This document shows, in pieces, positions 54,357-62,817 of a stretch of 64,000 bases of DNA. Each line of letters begins with the position of its first letter. Position 1 is the first letter of the stretch. A model generated the notes under the pieces. It had not been told where the DNA came from, ran no database searches, and was given only the letters and a program-made list of their open reading frames with translations. Source of the DNA: an uncultured Nioella sp. (GTDB lineage: Bacteria; Pseudomonadota; Alphaproteobacteria; Rhodobacterales; Rhodobacteraceae); assembly GCA_947498125.1 (NCBI GenBank), contig CANMJH010000001.1:1054001-1118000 (forward strand), in the 5' to 3' direction. The position numbers and the translations under genes are program-made.

Positions 54357-55537
54357 GAGATCCGCCCGGCCCCGTGCGTGACGTCATGGCCGTAAATCCA
54401 ATCAAAGGGTTTTGCCGCCAAATCTGGCGCAAATTTTGCGGCCGTCTTTAGGGCCAGATGGGCCATGGCGCGGTAAGGTCCGGGACGCAGGTGATAGTTT
54501 TCGGCATTCTTCACGGCGGCCTCAACCACGCGCCCCGTTCGGGGTTTGCGCAAGGTTTCGAACCGAAGAAAGGCAGCCTCAGCGCTATCTTCCTCGGCCA
54601 GCGCATCTGCCAGAACCCACGCATCTTCAAGTGCCATATTGGCCCCTTGCGCAAGGAAGGGAAGCGTCGGATGGGCCGCGTCGCCGATAATCAGCGCACG
54701 GCCAGAGGACCAGGTTTTCGCAGGTTGATGGCGGAATAGCCCCCACAGGTAGACCTCGGTCGCCATCGCCAAAAGATCCCGCGCTTCTGGGCAGAAATCT
54801 GCAAAAGCGCTTTGCATGTTTGCGGGGCTGTCCCGATGCGACCAGCCCTCGGCGGCCCAGTCGTCGCGTTCCTGAACCGCAACGATATTCATCAATTCCC
54901 CGCCCCGCAGCGGATAGGTCACCAAATGACAGCCGGGCCCCATATAGACCGTGGGTTCGGCGGGCGTATCGGGTTTGTCCAGCGGCAAGGTGCAACGCCA
55001 CGCGACCTGCCCGGTGAACTGCGCCTTGGCACCGGGAAAAAGCGCGCGCCGGGTGGGTGAATGAATACCATCTGCGCCAATAAGAACCGGCGTTTGCAGG
55101 CCGCCCCCGCCCGCCAGAGCCAATTCGCAGCCATCTGCAAAAGGCGTGACGCGTTCGACATTCTGGCCCAGCTCAATCTGAACACCGGCATCCAGAGCGG
55201 CGCGGCGCAGCATGCCAATCAGATCGGCGCGGTGGATCAGATGATAGGTGCGCGCCGGATGATCAAGCGCCATGCGGTACACTTCAGATCCCCGCCGAAA
55301 ATCGCGCAACACCACGGCGCGCGCACGCGGGGCGGCTTCGCTAAGCGCCTCTGACAGACCCAAAGCGCGCAGAACCTGCGCACCGTTTGGCGTCACTTGC
55401 AGACCTGCGCCAACCTCGCGGATGGCATCCGCGCGTTCCAGCACCCGCACAACTGCGCCGCGCTGCGCCAGCGCCGTGGCGGTTGCCAACCCCGCAATGC
55501 CAGCGCCCAAAATGGTGATTTCTTGCCCGATCAGCAT
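54353..55537 (-). CDS. FAD-dependent monooxygenase (salicylate/3-hydroxybenzoate hydroxylase type)
   Basis: A 394-residue class A flavoprotein hydroxylase. The FAD-binding motif is ITILGAGIAGLATATALAQRG (residues 7-27), the DG motif is VLIGADGIHSPTRR, and GRALIIGDAAHPTLPFLAQGANMALEDA is the second FAD motif. Such enzymes use NAD(P)H and O2 to hydroxylate aromatic acids or ubiquinone precursors. No aromatic pathway genes are near, so the substrate is open. ATG 55537 is preferred to a GTG four codons upstream. Confidence 0.9.
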   Translation of the reverse strand: MLIGQEITILGAGIAGLATATALAQRGAVVRVLERADAIREVGAGLQVTPNGAQVLRALGLSEALSEAAPRARAVVLRDFRRGSEVYRMALDHPARTYHLIHRADLIGMLRRAALDAGVQIELGQNVERVTPFADGCELALAGGGGLQTPVLIGADGIHSPTRRALFPGAKAQFTGQVAWRCTLPLDKPDTPAEPTVYMGPGCHLVTYPLRGGELMNIVAVQERDDWAAEGWSHRDSPANMQSAFADFCPEARDLLAMATEVYLWGLFRHQPAKTWSSGRALIIGDAAHPTLPFLAQGANMALEDAWVLADALAEEDSAEAAFLRFETLRKPRTGRVVEAAVKNAENYHLRPGPYRAMAHLALKTAAKFAPDLAAKPFDWIYGHDVTHGAGRIS

Positions 55538-55576
55538 GTGCCACCCCACCCTCTTTCAAAAAATGCCGGCTTTCAC

Positions 55577-55603
55577 AAAAACACCGGAGCCTAGGCCCCG
55601 GTG
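55577..55603 (-). terminator. Rho-independent terminator after dksA
   Basis: On the minus strand, CACCGGGGCC and GGCTCCGGTG pair as a stem (one G-U wobble) and are followed by five U, 65 bases after the dksA-like stop. On the plus strand the A-run is at 55577-55581. This is a typical intrinsic terminator. Confidence 0.8.
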
Positions 55604-55667
55604 ATGCGCCCCTGACGATGTCAGGCACTCTTTTAGCAATCTTTTGATCGGTCTGCCTTGCGGCAAA

Positions 55668-56090
55668 TCAATCGTCGCGATGAACTTTTTCGCGGCGCTC
55701 ATGACGCTCTTGCGCTTCAAGGCTCATCGTTGCGATGGGCCGCGCATCCAGACGTTTCAGCGAAATGGGATCGCCGGTCACGTCACAATAGCCATATTCG
55801 CCTTCTTCAATCCGGCGCAGCGCTGAATCGATCTTACTGATCAATTTACGCTGACGATCCCGCGTGCGCAGTTCAAGCGCCCGGTCGGTTTCCTCGCTGG
55901 CGCGGTCGGCAACATCTGGAATATTTCGTGTGTCATCTTGAAGAACCGCCACAGTCGAGCGGCTTTCGTCCAAAAGTTCATCTCTCCAAGCAAAAAGCTT
56001 GCGCCGGAAATATTCCAGCTGGAGATCATTCATAAAAGGTTCGTCCTCAGCGGGACGATAATCTTCAGGCAGAAAGGATTCAGCTTTCAT
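55668..56090 (-). CDS. dksA: DksA-type RNA polymerase-binding regulator with one zinc-site cysteine
   Basis: A 140-residue DksA, which binds in the RNA polymerase secondary channel and with ppGpp resets promoter use. The coiled coil (about residues 30-95) has DVADRASEETDRALELRTRDRQRKLISKI with the tip Asp and Ala expected for DksA. The zinc finger region YCDVTGDPISLKRLDARPIATMSLEAQ keeps only Cys102; the other three positions of the C4 site are Thr, Ser and Ala. Zinc-free or cysteine-poor DksA proteins are known in Rhodobacteraceae and make the protein independent of zinc and thiol redox state. It is followed by a terminator. Confidence 0.93.
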   Translation of the reverse strand: MKAESFLPEDYRPAEDEPFMNDLQLEYFRRKLFAWRDELLDESRSTVAVLQDDTRNIPDVADRASEETDRALELRTRDRQRKLISKIDSALRRIEEGEYGYCDVTGDPISLKRLDARPIATMSLEAQERHERREKVHRDD

Positions 56091-56288
56091 AGTACTCCCC
56101 TATACGGGACCGGCCTTCCCCTGGGGGACGCTTAAGCGACTCACTTGGCACCAAGGTAGCGCGGCCTCTCACGCGTCGATTACAGAATCGCGAACAGAAT
56201 GTCACGTGCCTAATGTGGGGTTGAGGCACCCATTTCTGATGTTATTGTCGCGCCTGGAAAACGCCGGGCAAGTGATTGAGGGTACTTT

Positions 56289-57128
56289 ATGAAATTCAAC
56301 GGAACCGCCGATTATGTGGCCACCGAAGACCTGACAGTCGCGGTTAACGCAGCGGTAACTTTGGAGCGCCCCTTGCTGGTAAAGGGCGAACCGGGCACCG
56401 GAAAAACCGAATTGGCCCGCCAGGTCGCTGGCGCGCTGGATCTGCCGATTATCGAATGGCATGTGAAATCGACCACCCGCGCCCAGCAGGGTCTTTATGA
56501 ATATGATGCCGTTAGCCGGCTACGCGACTCTCAACTGGGTGAAGAACGTGTTCACGATGTCGCGAACTACATCCGCAAAGGCAAGCTTTGGCAGGCCTTC
56601 GAGGCAGAAAGCCGGGTCGTTCTTTTGATTGATGAGGTCGACAAAGCCGATATCGAATTTCCAAATGACCTGCTGCAAGAGCTCGATCGGATGGAATTCT
56701 TTGTCTACGAAACCGGCGAAACGATCCGTGCAAAAACTCGCCCAATTGTCATCATCACGTCCAACAATGAAAAAGAGCTGCCCGATGCCTTTTTGCGCCG
56801 CTGCTTTTTCCATTACATCCAATTTCCTGAGCTTGATGTCCTGAAACGGATCGTCGAAGTGCATCACCCCGGCATCAAACCTGCGCTTTTGACCGCCGCC
56901 CTGACGCAGTTCTACGAAATTCGCGAACAGACGGGTTTGAAGAAGAAACCATCAACATCCGAAGTTCTGGACTGGCTTAAACTCCTCTTGGCCGAAGATC
57001 TGGCCCCAGAAGATCTGCGTCGCGATGGGGCCTCGGCCCTTCCCAAATTGCACGGCGCATTGTTGAAAAACGAGCAGGACGTAGCGCTTTTCGAACGGTT
57101 GGCCTTTATGGCGCGCGCAGGGCGCTGA
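56289..57128 (+). CDS. MoxR-family AAA+ ATPase
   Basis: A 279-residue MoxR-type ATPase. Walker A is VKGEPGTGKTEL (about residues 36-47), Walker B VLLIDEVDKAD, sensor 1 PIVIITSNNEKELPDAFLRRC with the arginine finger pair. MoxR proteins work as chaperones with VWA-domain partners in assembling cofactor enzymes or complexes. Its partner here is the CoxE-like VWA protein at 59269. The two are separated by three other genes on the same strand. Confidence 0.92.
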   Translation: MKFNGTADYVATEDLTVAVNAAVTLERPLLVKGEPGTGKTELARQVAGALDLPIIEWHVKSTTRAQQGLYEYDAVSRLRDSQLGEERVHDVANYIRKGKLWQAFEAESRVVLLIDEVDKADIEFPNDLLQELDRMEFFVYETGETIRAKTRPIVIITSNNEKELPDAFLRRCFFHYIQFPELDVLKRIVEVHHPGIKPALLTAALTQFYEIREQTGLKKKPSTSEVLDWLKLLLAEDLAPEDLRRDGASALPKLHGALLKNEQDVALFERLAFMARAGR

Positions 57129-57244
57129 CCCTGCCCGGTCATACAAAATTGAACCGGAAATAATTTGCGCCGCTCCTGATTTGTGCCACATTCGTTTTTT
57201 AACTTTCCGTACGGGCAGCCAAAAATAATGACGAGGCACCACGA

Positions 57245-57700
57245 GTGAACAATAATATCAAGATCCGCCCCATCAGGGCCGGTGACCGCATGGCGTGGGA
57301 GACGCTTTGGCGAGATTACCTAAAATTTTATGATACCGAATTGCCGGGCGAGATTTATGACGCAACTTTTACGCGCTATTCTGATCCCGAATTTTTGCAG
57401 ATGTGCGGCTGGATGGCCTGGGATGACGAAACGCCGCTTGGCCTTGTGCATTCCATTGCCCACCAACATGGCTGGCGCATCGAAGACGTCACCTATCTGC
57501 AAGACTTGTTCACTGTACCTGCCGCACGCGGTAAGGGCGTGGCCCGCGCTTTGATCGAAACGGTTTATGAAGATGCAGATGCCTCGGGGCGGGCCAATGT
57601 CTATTGGCTGACCCAAACTGGAAATGACGCAGCGCGCCGTCTTTATGATAGGATCGCCAAACCCACTGACTTTATGGTCTACCGACGGAATGTGAATTGA
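57245..57700 (+). CDS. GNAT-family N-acetyltransferase
   Basis: A 151-residue GNAT enzyme that transfers an acetyl group from acetyl-CoA to an amine. The acetyl-CoA-binding motif is visible as LQDLFTVPAARGKGVARALIETVY (about residues 84-107), with the substrate part upstream (IRPIRAGDRMAWETLWRDYLKFY) and the C-terminal WLTQTGNDAARRLYDRI. It starts with GTG. The acceptor is unknown. It lies 6 bases before the DUF2927 gene. Confidence 0.9.
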   Translation: MNNNIKIRPIRAGDRMAWETLWRDYLKFYDTELPGEIYDATFTRYSDPEFLQMCGWMAWDDETPLGLVHSIAHQHGWRIEDVTYLQDLFTVPAARGKGVARALIETVYEDADASGRANVYWLTQTGNDAARRLYDRIAKPTDFMVYRRNVN

Positions 57701-57705
57701 GCCAA

Positions 57706-59085
57706 ATGTTGCGCAGCGTAATAACCTTGTTTTCTTGTGCGGTTTTGGCCGCCTGTTCCACCGCGCCCATTGGCGACATCCCGGAACGCCGGGCCACCGG
57801 CCCCGCCGTCGAACTGCCACCAATGGCCAGCTTTACCGCCGCCAGCCCCGGCGCGCCGACCCGGCCTAATACGGAAATGGCCCGTGATTTCCTTGACCTC
57901 AGCTTTGAGATGGAAAGCGGGCGCCCGATCCCGGTTCTGTCCCGCTTTGAAGGCGCAGTTACCGTAGCTTTACGCCCCGGCGCTGGTCCGTCATCGATGT
58001 CGCGGGATCTTGACCAATTGCTGACCCGGATCAGAAACGAAGCGCGAATAAATATCACCCGCGTGCCGCATGGCGGTCCGACGGCCTCGATCACGATCCA
58101 AACGCTGCCGCGCAGCCAGATGCAACGCGCCGTGCCGCATGCCGCCTGTTTTGTCGTGCCGCGCGTGTCGTCGTGGGACGAGTTTCGCGCCGCGCGTCGA
58201 AGCCCGGCAACTTTAGATTGGACCACGTTGGAAACCCGCCAGCGGGCCGCGATTTTCATCCCCTCGGATGTCAGCCCGCAAGAGGTGCGCGATTGCCTGC
58301 ATGAGGAAGTGGCCCAAGCACTTGGCCCCCTCAATGACCTCTACCGCTTGCCCGACAGCGTCTTTAATGACGATAATTTCAACACCGTTCTGACCGGTTT
58401 TGATATGTTAATCTTGCGCGCCTATTACGATCCGGCCCTTTCATCAGGCATGAGCCGGCGACAGGTGGCCAATCGCCTTCCCGCAGTTTTCAACCGCTTG
58501 AACCCAGCCGGGCGCGGCGGTGGCAGCGCAGGCACAGAGGCCCCAAATCGCGAGTGGATATCCGCCATTGAAACGGCACTTGGCGGAAGCACCTCGTCAA
58601 ATGCACGCGTTGCCGCAGCCGAGCGGGCGGTGGCGATTGCAGCATCCAGCGGATGGCAGGACGTGCGCCTTGGCTTCAGCCATTTCGCCCTTGCCCGCCT
58701 GACATTGCCCCGTGACCCTGACGTGTCGCTGGTGCATTTCATCGCCGCTGGTGCGAATTTCCGCCAAATTGGCCCGAATTCGATCCAAACCGCTCATATC
58801 AACATGCAACTGGCCGCCTTCTCCCTGACTGGCGGGGATGCCGATCAAGCGCTGACCTTGGTCAATCAGGCACTGCCCACCGCAAGGCTAGCCGAAAATG
58901 CCACCCTTTTATCGACCCTGTTGATGTTGAAGGCCGAAGCGCTTGAATTGCAGGGCCGTGTCTCAGAAGCCGCAGCTGTGCGCCTCGACAGCCTTGCTTG
59001 GGCACGGTATGGGTTTGGCCGGGATGAAGCAGTGCGAGACCGTCTGACGGAAGTTGCATCGCTCTCTCCGCAAAACCGTAGCTAG
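57706..59085 (+). CDS. DUF2927-type lipoprotein with tetratricopeptide-like C-terminus
   Basis: A 459-residue lipoprotein: signal peptide ending in the lipobox LAAC (about residue 17), so anchored in the membrane on the periplasmic side. The middle (about 60-275) fits the DUF2927 family: FLDLSFEMESGRPIPVLSRFEGAV, the HE-containing CLHEEVAQALGPLNDLYRLPDSVFND, and LRAYYDPALSSGM; the H-E may be a metal or catalytic site (inference). The C-terminal part (about 300-450) is helical with repeat-like spacing typical of TPR domains. ATG 57706 is chosen; a TTG three codons upstream overlaps the GNAT stop. Confidence 0.82.
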   Translation: MLRSVITLFSCAVLAACSTAPIGDIPERRATGPAVELPPMASFTAASPGAPTRPNTEMARDFLDLSFEMESGRPIPVLSRFEGAVTVALRPGAGPSSMSRDLDQLLTRIRNEARINITRVPHGGPTASITIQTLPRSQMQRAVPHAACFVVPRVSSWDEFRAARRSPATLDWTTLETRQRAAIFIPSDVSPQEVRDCLHEEVAQALGPLNDLYRLPDSVFNDDNFNTVLTGFDMLILRAYYDPALSSGMSRRQVANRLPAVFNRLNPAGRGGGSAGTEAPNREWISAIETALGGSTSSNARVAAAERAVAIAASSGWQDVRLGFSHFALARLTLPRDPDVSLVHFIAAGANFRQIGPNSIQTAHINMQLAAFSLTGGDADQALTLVNQALPTARLAENATLLSTLLMLKAEALELQGRVSEAAAVRLDSLAWARYGFGRDEAVRDRLTEVASLSPQNRS

Positions 59086-59100
59086 GCAAAAGGGGCCAGC

Positions 59101-59253
59101 ATGATACCGACCATTGGGGGCGTCATCGGCGCTGGCTTAGGGGCCTTGATTGCGCGTATGCGCAAAGGTGACCGGATGGATATGCTGCATTACGCAGGTG
59201 TCTTTGGGATTATCGGTTTCGTGGTTTCCACGGCCGTGCTTGTGCTCAGCTAA
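59101..59253 (+). CDS. 50-residue membrane protein of unknown function
   Basis: A short frame with AAGGGG upstream of its ATG, 15 bases after the DUF2927 gene and 15 before the CoxE-like gene. The protein reads MIPTIGGVIGAGLGALIA, a polar basic loop (RMRKGDRMDM), then a second hydrophobic helix (YAGVFGIIGFVVSTAVLVLS). Two membrane segments and a Gly-rich first helix suggest a small inner-membrane protein. Tight packing in the operon and clear composition support it as real although it is short. Confidence 0.75.
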   Translation: MIPTIGGVIGAGLGALIARMRKGDRMDMLHYAGVFGIIGFVVSTAVLVLS

Positions 59254-59268
59254 GCTTGGGGCGCGGCG

Positions 59269-60453
59269 ATGTTCCTGCCCTTCTTCGAAACACTTCGCGC
59301 GGCGCGCGTTCCGGTCTCACTCAGGGAATATCTGGCCTTTCTCGAAGGCGTCAGCGCCGGTTTGGTGACCTATGACATCGACGGGTTTTACTATCTGGCC
59401 CGCAGCGCAATGGTCAAAGACGAACGCCACATTGATCGCTTTGATCAGGCCTTTGCCCATGTTTTTGGAGGGCTAGAGGCCATCACCCCCGAAGAGGTGA
59501 TGGAGGCCGCAGAAATTCCCGCAGAATGGCTGCAAAAGCTGGCCGAAAAACACCTTTCCGCCGAAGAACGCGCCGAGATTGAGGCGCTTGGCGGGTTCGA
59601 AAAGCTGATGGAAACGCTGCGCGAGCGCCTGAAAGAACAAGAGGGCCGCCATCAGGGCGGCAATAAATGGATCGGCACGGCGGGCACCTCGCCTTTTGGC
59701 GCTTACGGCTATAACCCGGAAGGCGTGCGGATCGGTCAAAAAGAAAGTCGCCACCAGCGCGCCGTCAAAGTCTGGGACAAGCGCGAGTTTAAGAACCTTG
59801 ATGACAGTGTTGAGCTGGGGACGCGCAATATCAAAGTCGCCCTCAAACGCCTGCGCCAATGGGCGCGCACCGGTGCCGAGGAAGAGCTGGACCTTTCCGG
59901 CACGATCCGCGCCACTGCCGAGAACGGATATCTCGATGTCAAAACTCGGCCCGAGCGGCGAAATGCCGTAAAAGTTCTTCTTTTTCTGGATGTTGGCGGG
60001 TCGATGGACCCCTACATCCGTGTGGTCGAGGAGCTGTTCAGCGCCGCCCGCGCCGAGTTTAAACATCTGGAATATTTCTATTTTCACAACTGCCTTTACG
60101 AAGGCGTCTGGTGCGATAATCGCCGGCGCTGGACCGAGCAGATGGACACCCATGAGGTGCTGAACACCTACGGGTCCGACTACAAATGTATCTTCGTGGG
60201 CGACGCCGCAATGAGCCCTTATGAAATCGCCTATCGCGGCGGCGCAAATGAGCATTGGAACGAGGAAACCGGCGAGACGTGGCTGATGCGCGCGCGCACC
60301 CAGTGGCCGGATCATCTTTGGATCAATCCAACACCCGAGGCGCATTGGCGCTATACCCAGTCGATCCAAATGATCCATAAGATCTTCGACGGACGCATGG
60401 TGCCGATGACGTTGGACGGCATTGACCGTGGAATGCGAGAGCTTGGGCGCTAA
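59269..60453 (+). CDS. VWA-domain protein, CoxE-like, partner of MoxR
   Basis: A 394-residue cytosolic protein with an N-terminal helical region (about 1-120), a hinge, and a von Willebrand A domain from about 235. The metal-ion site appears as DVGGSMDPY, a variant of DxSxS in which the first Ser is Gly, as often seen in CoxE-type proteins; later KCIFVGDAAMSPYE completes the site. With MoxR at 56289 it forms a standard MoxR/VWA pair used for metal-centre or complex maturation. Its own target is not clear because no CO dehydrogenase genes are near. Confidence 0.9.
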   Translation: MFLPFFETLRAARVPVSLREYLAFLEGVSAGLVTYDIDGFYYLARSAMVKDERHIDRFDQAFAHVFGGLEAITPEEVMEAAEIPAEWLQKLAEKHLSAEERAEIEALGGFEKLMETLRERLKEQEGRHQGGNKWIGTAGTSPFGAYGYNPEGVRIGQKESRHQRAVKVWDKREFKNLDDSVELGTRNIKVALKRLRQWARTGAEEELDLSGTIRATAENGYLDVKTRPERRNAVKVLLFLDVGGSMDPYIRVVEELFSAARAEFKHLEYFYFHNCLYEGVWCDNRRRWTEQMDTHEVLNTYGSDYKCIFVGDAAMSPYEIAYRGGANEHWNEETGETWLMRARTQWPDHLWINPTPEAHWRYTQSIQMIHKIFDGRMVPMTLDGIDRGMRELGR

Positions 60454-60529
60454 TTACGTCTGCATAAGATTTATTTCGACAGAAAGCGGCAGTTTCGCCG
60501 TGTCATAGGGACAGGACGGGGACATATTT

Positions 60530-60877
60530 TTGCGAAAGCTTTTAAAGATTTGGCGTGCAGCGCCCTTGGCCAGCGCGATACTGGGGCTTGCCCTGATCGC
60601 AGCGGCATGGTTCGCCGTGCGCGGCATTGCGTTCTGGATCTATTGGAATGACCCCGCCCATCAGTTTCAAGAGGTCCGAGGCTGGATGACGCCCGGCTAT
60701 ATCGCGCAATCCTGGGATGTCCCTATCCCGGTTGTGCGCGATGCCATTGGGCTTGAAAATGGCGACCACCGGATCGGCGCAATCGACCGATATGCGGTGC
60801 GCGAAGGTCTGTCGACCGACGCTCTGATTGCCGAGATCGAGGCCGCCATTGCGGCCCATCGGAGCGGCGCAGAATGA
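60530..60877 (+). CDS. Small membrane-anchored protein of unknown function
   Basis: A 115-residue protein with one N-terminal membrane helix (about residues 13-39, ASAILGLALIAAAWFAVRGIAFWIYW) and a periplasmic part ending with a helix-turn-helix-like arrangement (DVPIPVVRDAIGLENGDHRIGAIDRYAVREGLSTDALIAEIEAAI). The start is TTG, preceded by GGGGA at 9 bases. Its stop overlaps the ATG of the DedA-type gene, so the two are translationally coupled and may act together. Confidence 0.78.
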   Translation: MRKLLKIWRAAPLASAILGLALIAAAWFAVRGIAFWIYWNDPAHQFQEVRGWMTPGYIAQSWDVPIPVVRDAIGLENGDHRIGAIDRYAVREGLSTDALIAEIEAAIAAHRSGAE

Positions 60878-61479
60878 GCGAGACCTTCTTCAGCCTTCTG
60901 TCCACTTACGGGCCTTTGGTCATCTTTCTATCGGCCTTCTTTTCCTGCCTCTTGGTGCCGATCCCAACATCCTTGATGATGATCACCGGCGGCGCGTTTG
61001 TTGTCACCGGTGATCTTGTGTTGTGGCACGTGCTGCTCTCGGCCTATCTGGGCGCTTGTCTAGGCGATCAAACCGGCTATTTCATTGGCCGCTCTGGCGG
61101 CAGCCCCGTGTTGGATCATTTGGCCAAAAGCCCCGGGCGCAAAGCTGTTCTTAAACGGGCGCGCGCGCTTGTGGATCGGCGCGGCGGCATCGGTGTTTTC
61201 TTTTCGACATGGGCCGTCGCCCCGCTTGGCCCATGGGTGAATTTTATCGCCGGGGCGACGGGGCTCAGCTGGGCGCGGTTTACCATCGCCGATGTGTTGG
61301 GCGAGGCGATTTGGGTCACGTCTTATGTCGGGCTTGGCATGCTCTTTTCGACACAAATCGATAGCGTTTCCGAAATCGCGGGCGATGTGGCTGGGTTGAT
61401 TGCGGCTTTGGTTGTCGCTGCCACGATGATCCTATGGATACGTGCGGTGATGAAACATCAGAAATCGCAGCGCGCCTAA
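60874..61479 (+). CDS. DedA-family membrane protein
   Basis: A 201-residue inner-membrane protein of the DedA/VTT family, which includes undecaprenyl-phosphate and phospholipid flippases. Seen are LVPIPTSLMMITGGAFVV, GACLGDQTGYFIGR, the charged re-entrant-type segment RGGIGVFFSTWAVAPLGPWVNFIAGATGLSW and a C-terminal helix. It overlaps the preceding small gene by four bases and is followed after 36 bases by an M48 peptidase gene. Confidence 0.9.
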   Translation: MSETFFSLLSTYGPLVIFLSAFFSCLLVPIPTSLMMITGGAFVVTGDLVLWHVLLSAYLGACLGDQTGYFIGRSGGSPVLDHLAKSPGRKAVLKRARALVDRRGGIGVFFSTWAVAPLGPWVNFIAGATGLSWARFTIADVLGEAIWVTSYVGLGMLFSTQIDSVSEIAGDVAGLIAALVVAATMILWIRAVMKHQKSQRA

Positions 61480-61515
61480 GCTTGCTTTTCCAGCAAAACC
61501 GCCCATTTAAAAGCT

Positions 61516-62205
61516 ATGATCCTGCGCCTCACCCCCATTTTGCTGGCAGTCCTTTACGGGCTATTGATGTATCAGCTGTCGGCGTGGCGCACGCGTGCAC
61601 GCCTTACCGCGCAATCTACCGAGCTTGCCGACCCCGTCATAAAGGCCCTCACCGACCGGATGGCCGCATCGCTTGAGATCCCAAGGATCCGCGTGAATAT
61701 CTACGAGGTCGATATCATCAACGGGCTGGCGGCCCCCGACGGGCGCATTTTTTTGACGCGCGGCCTTTATGACAAATACCGCCTGGGCGATGTAAGTGCC
61801 GAAGAATTGGCAAGTGTGATTGCCCATGAGCTGGGCCATGTCGCGCTTGGGCATTCGCGCCGAAGGATGATCGACTTTTCCGGCCAAAATGCTTTACGCG
61901 CTGTCCTGAACACGGTCATCGGGCGAATTATTCCCCTTATCGGACCATGGATTTCGGATGCCGTTATGACTTTGGTTGCTGCACGGCTGAGCCGCAGCGA
62001 TGAATTTGAGGCCGATGCTTATGCTGCGGCGCTTCTGGTTAAGGCAGGTATTGGCACCACGCCCCAAAAAACGCTTCTGCTCAAGCTTGAGGAAATGGCA
62101 GGCGGTGCAGCGCGTCAGACGCCCGCATGGCTGCTGAGCCATCCAAAACCACCCAAACGGGTGGCGGCAATTGATGATCTTGAAGCAAGTTGGCGTCGCA
62201 GTTGA
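61516..62205 (+). CDS. M48-family membrane metallopeptidase
   Basis: A 229-residue zinc peptidase of the HtpX/Oma1 type. One membrane anchor is at residues 4-20. The zinc site is HELGH (His104, Glu105, His108) with a distal Glu in RSDEFEADAYAA. A second hydrophobic segment (about 140-158) follows. The size suggests a minimal M48 enzyme for periplasmic or membrane protein quality control. It is convergent with the PIN gene, and the tandem hairpins at 62224-62266 lie between them. Confidence 0.9.
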   Translation: MILRLTPILLAVLYGLLMYQLSAWRTRARLTAQSTELADPVIKALTDRMAASLEIPRIRVNIYEVDIINGLAAPDGRIFLTRGLYDKYRLGDVSAEELASVIAHELGHVALGHSRRRMIDFSGQNALRAVLNTVIGRIIPLIGPWISDAVMTLVAARLSRSDEFEADAYAAALLVKAGIGTTPQKTLLLKLEEMAGGAARQTPAWLLSHPKPPKRVAAIDDLEASWRRS

Positions 62206-62223
62206 CCTTTCCGGGATCGGTGG

Positions 62224-62266
62224 AAAACTCATTGATGAGTTTTCAAAAAATCCATCAATGGATTTT
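62224..62266. terminator. Tandem hairpins between convergent genes
   Basis: Two perfect inverted repeats follow each other: AAAACTCA-TTGA-TGAGTTTT (62224-62243) and AAAATCCA-TCAA-TGGATTTT (62247-62266), each with 8-base arms. They share an A4/T4 outer part and have complementary loops (TTGA and TCAA), so they could pair with each other. They probably end both convergent transcripts (M48 gene at 62205 and PIN gene at 62275). Confidence 0.7.
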
Positions 62267-62274
62267 GCCCCGCA

Positions 62275-62817
62275 TCAAGCCGCCAGCGCTTTCCCCAATC
62301 GCGGCAGCCGCGCGCGTTTGAACAGGCTGCGCATCGGATCATCTCGCCCGGTCGCGTCTTTGAATGTCGCATATTCCTGCGCGGCGATTTCAGCAATTTT
62401 TTCGGGCTCGTCTAACCACAAAGCATACAAAAACGCATCTGGATGCACTGCCTCAACCCCCTGACCCATCAGCTCACGCTTAGGAAAATCTTTAAGGTTC
62501 ATCGTCACGATCTTATCCGCACCCCCCGCAATCGCGGCGGCAAGCACATGGATATCGGCCAAATCCGGCAGCCATAGCTGCTCCTCTAGGCTTGCATCCC
62601 ATGTGACCGCAGCCTCGGGCCATTTTGTCGCCAGCACCGCCTGCGCGCCCAATGCCATCGCCCCATCTCCGGGGTTCAGGCGCTCTGCCGTATGCTTCCA
62701 CTCGCCCAAAATGCGTTCCGACCAAATCGGCTCAAAAAGCCCAAGATCGGCTGCGCCCAACACCATCCCTCGCAAAAAGGTTGGGTAGAGCACATTTGCA
62801 TCAAGGCAGATCTTCAT
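62275..62817 (-). CDS. PIN-domain protein (RSP_2648-like)
   Basis: A 180-residue PIN-fold protein. The first acidic residue is in KICLDANVLYPTFLRG, and later acids lie in PDLADIHVLAAAIAGGADKIVTMNLKDFP, which fits the four-acid nuclease centre. This type is common in Rhodobacteraceae and usually has no antitoxin beside it; here none is adjacent. Its start overlaps the stop of the methyltransferase gene by four bases, suggesting an RNA-related role (inference). Confidence 0.85.
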   Translation of the reverse strand: MKICLDANVLYPTFLRGMVLGAADLGLFEPIWSERILGEWKHTAERLNPGDGAMALGAQAVLATKWPEAAVTWDASLEEQLWLPDLADIHVLAAAIAGGADKIVTMNLKDFPKRELMGQGVEAVHPDAFLYALWLDEPEKIAEIAAQEYATFKDATGRDDPMRSLFKRARLPRLGKALAA

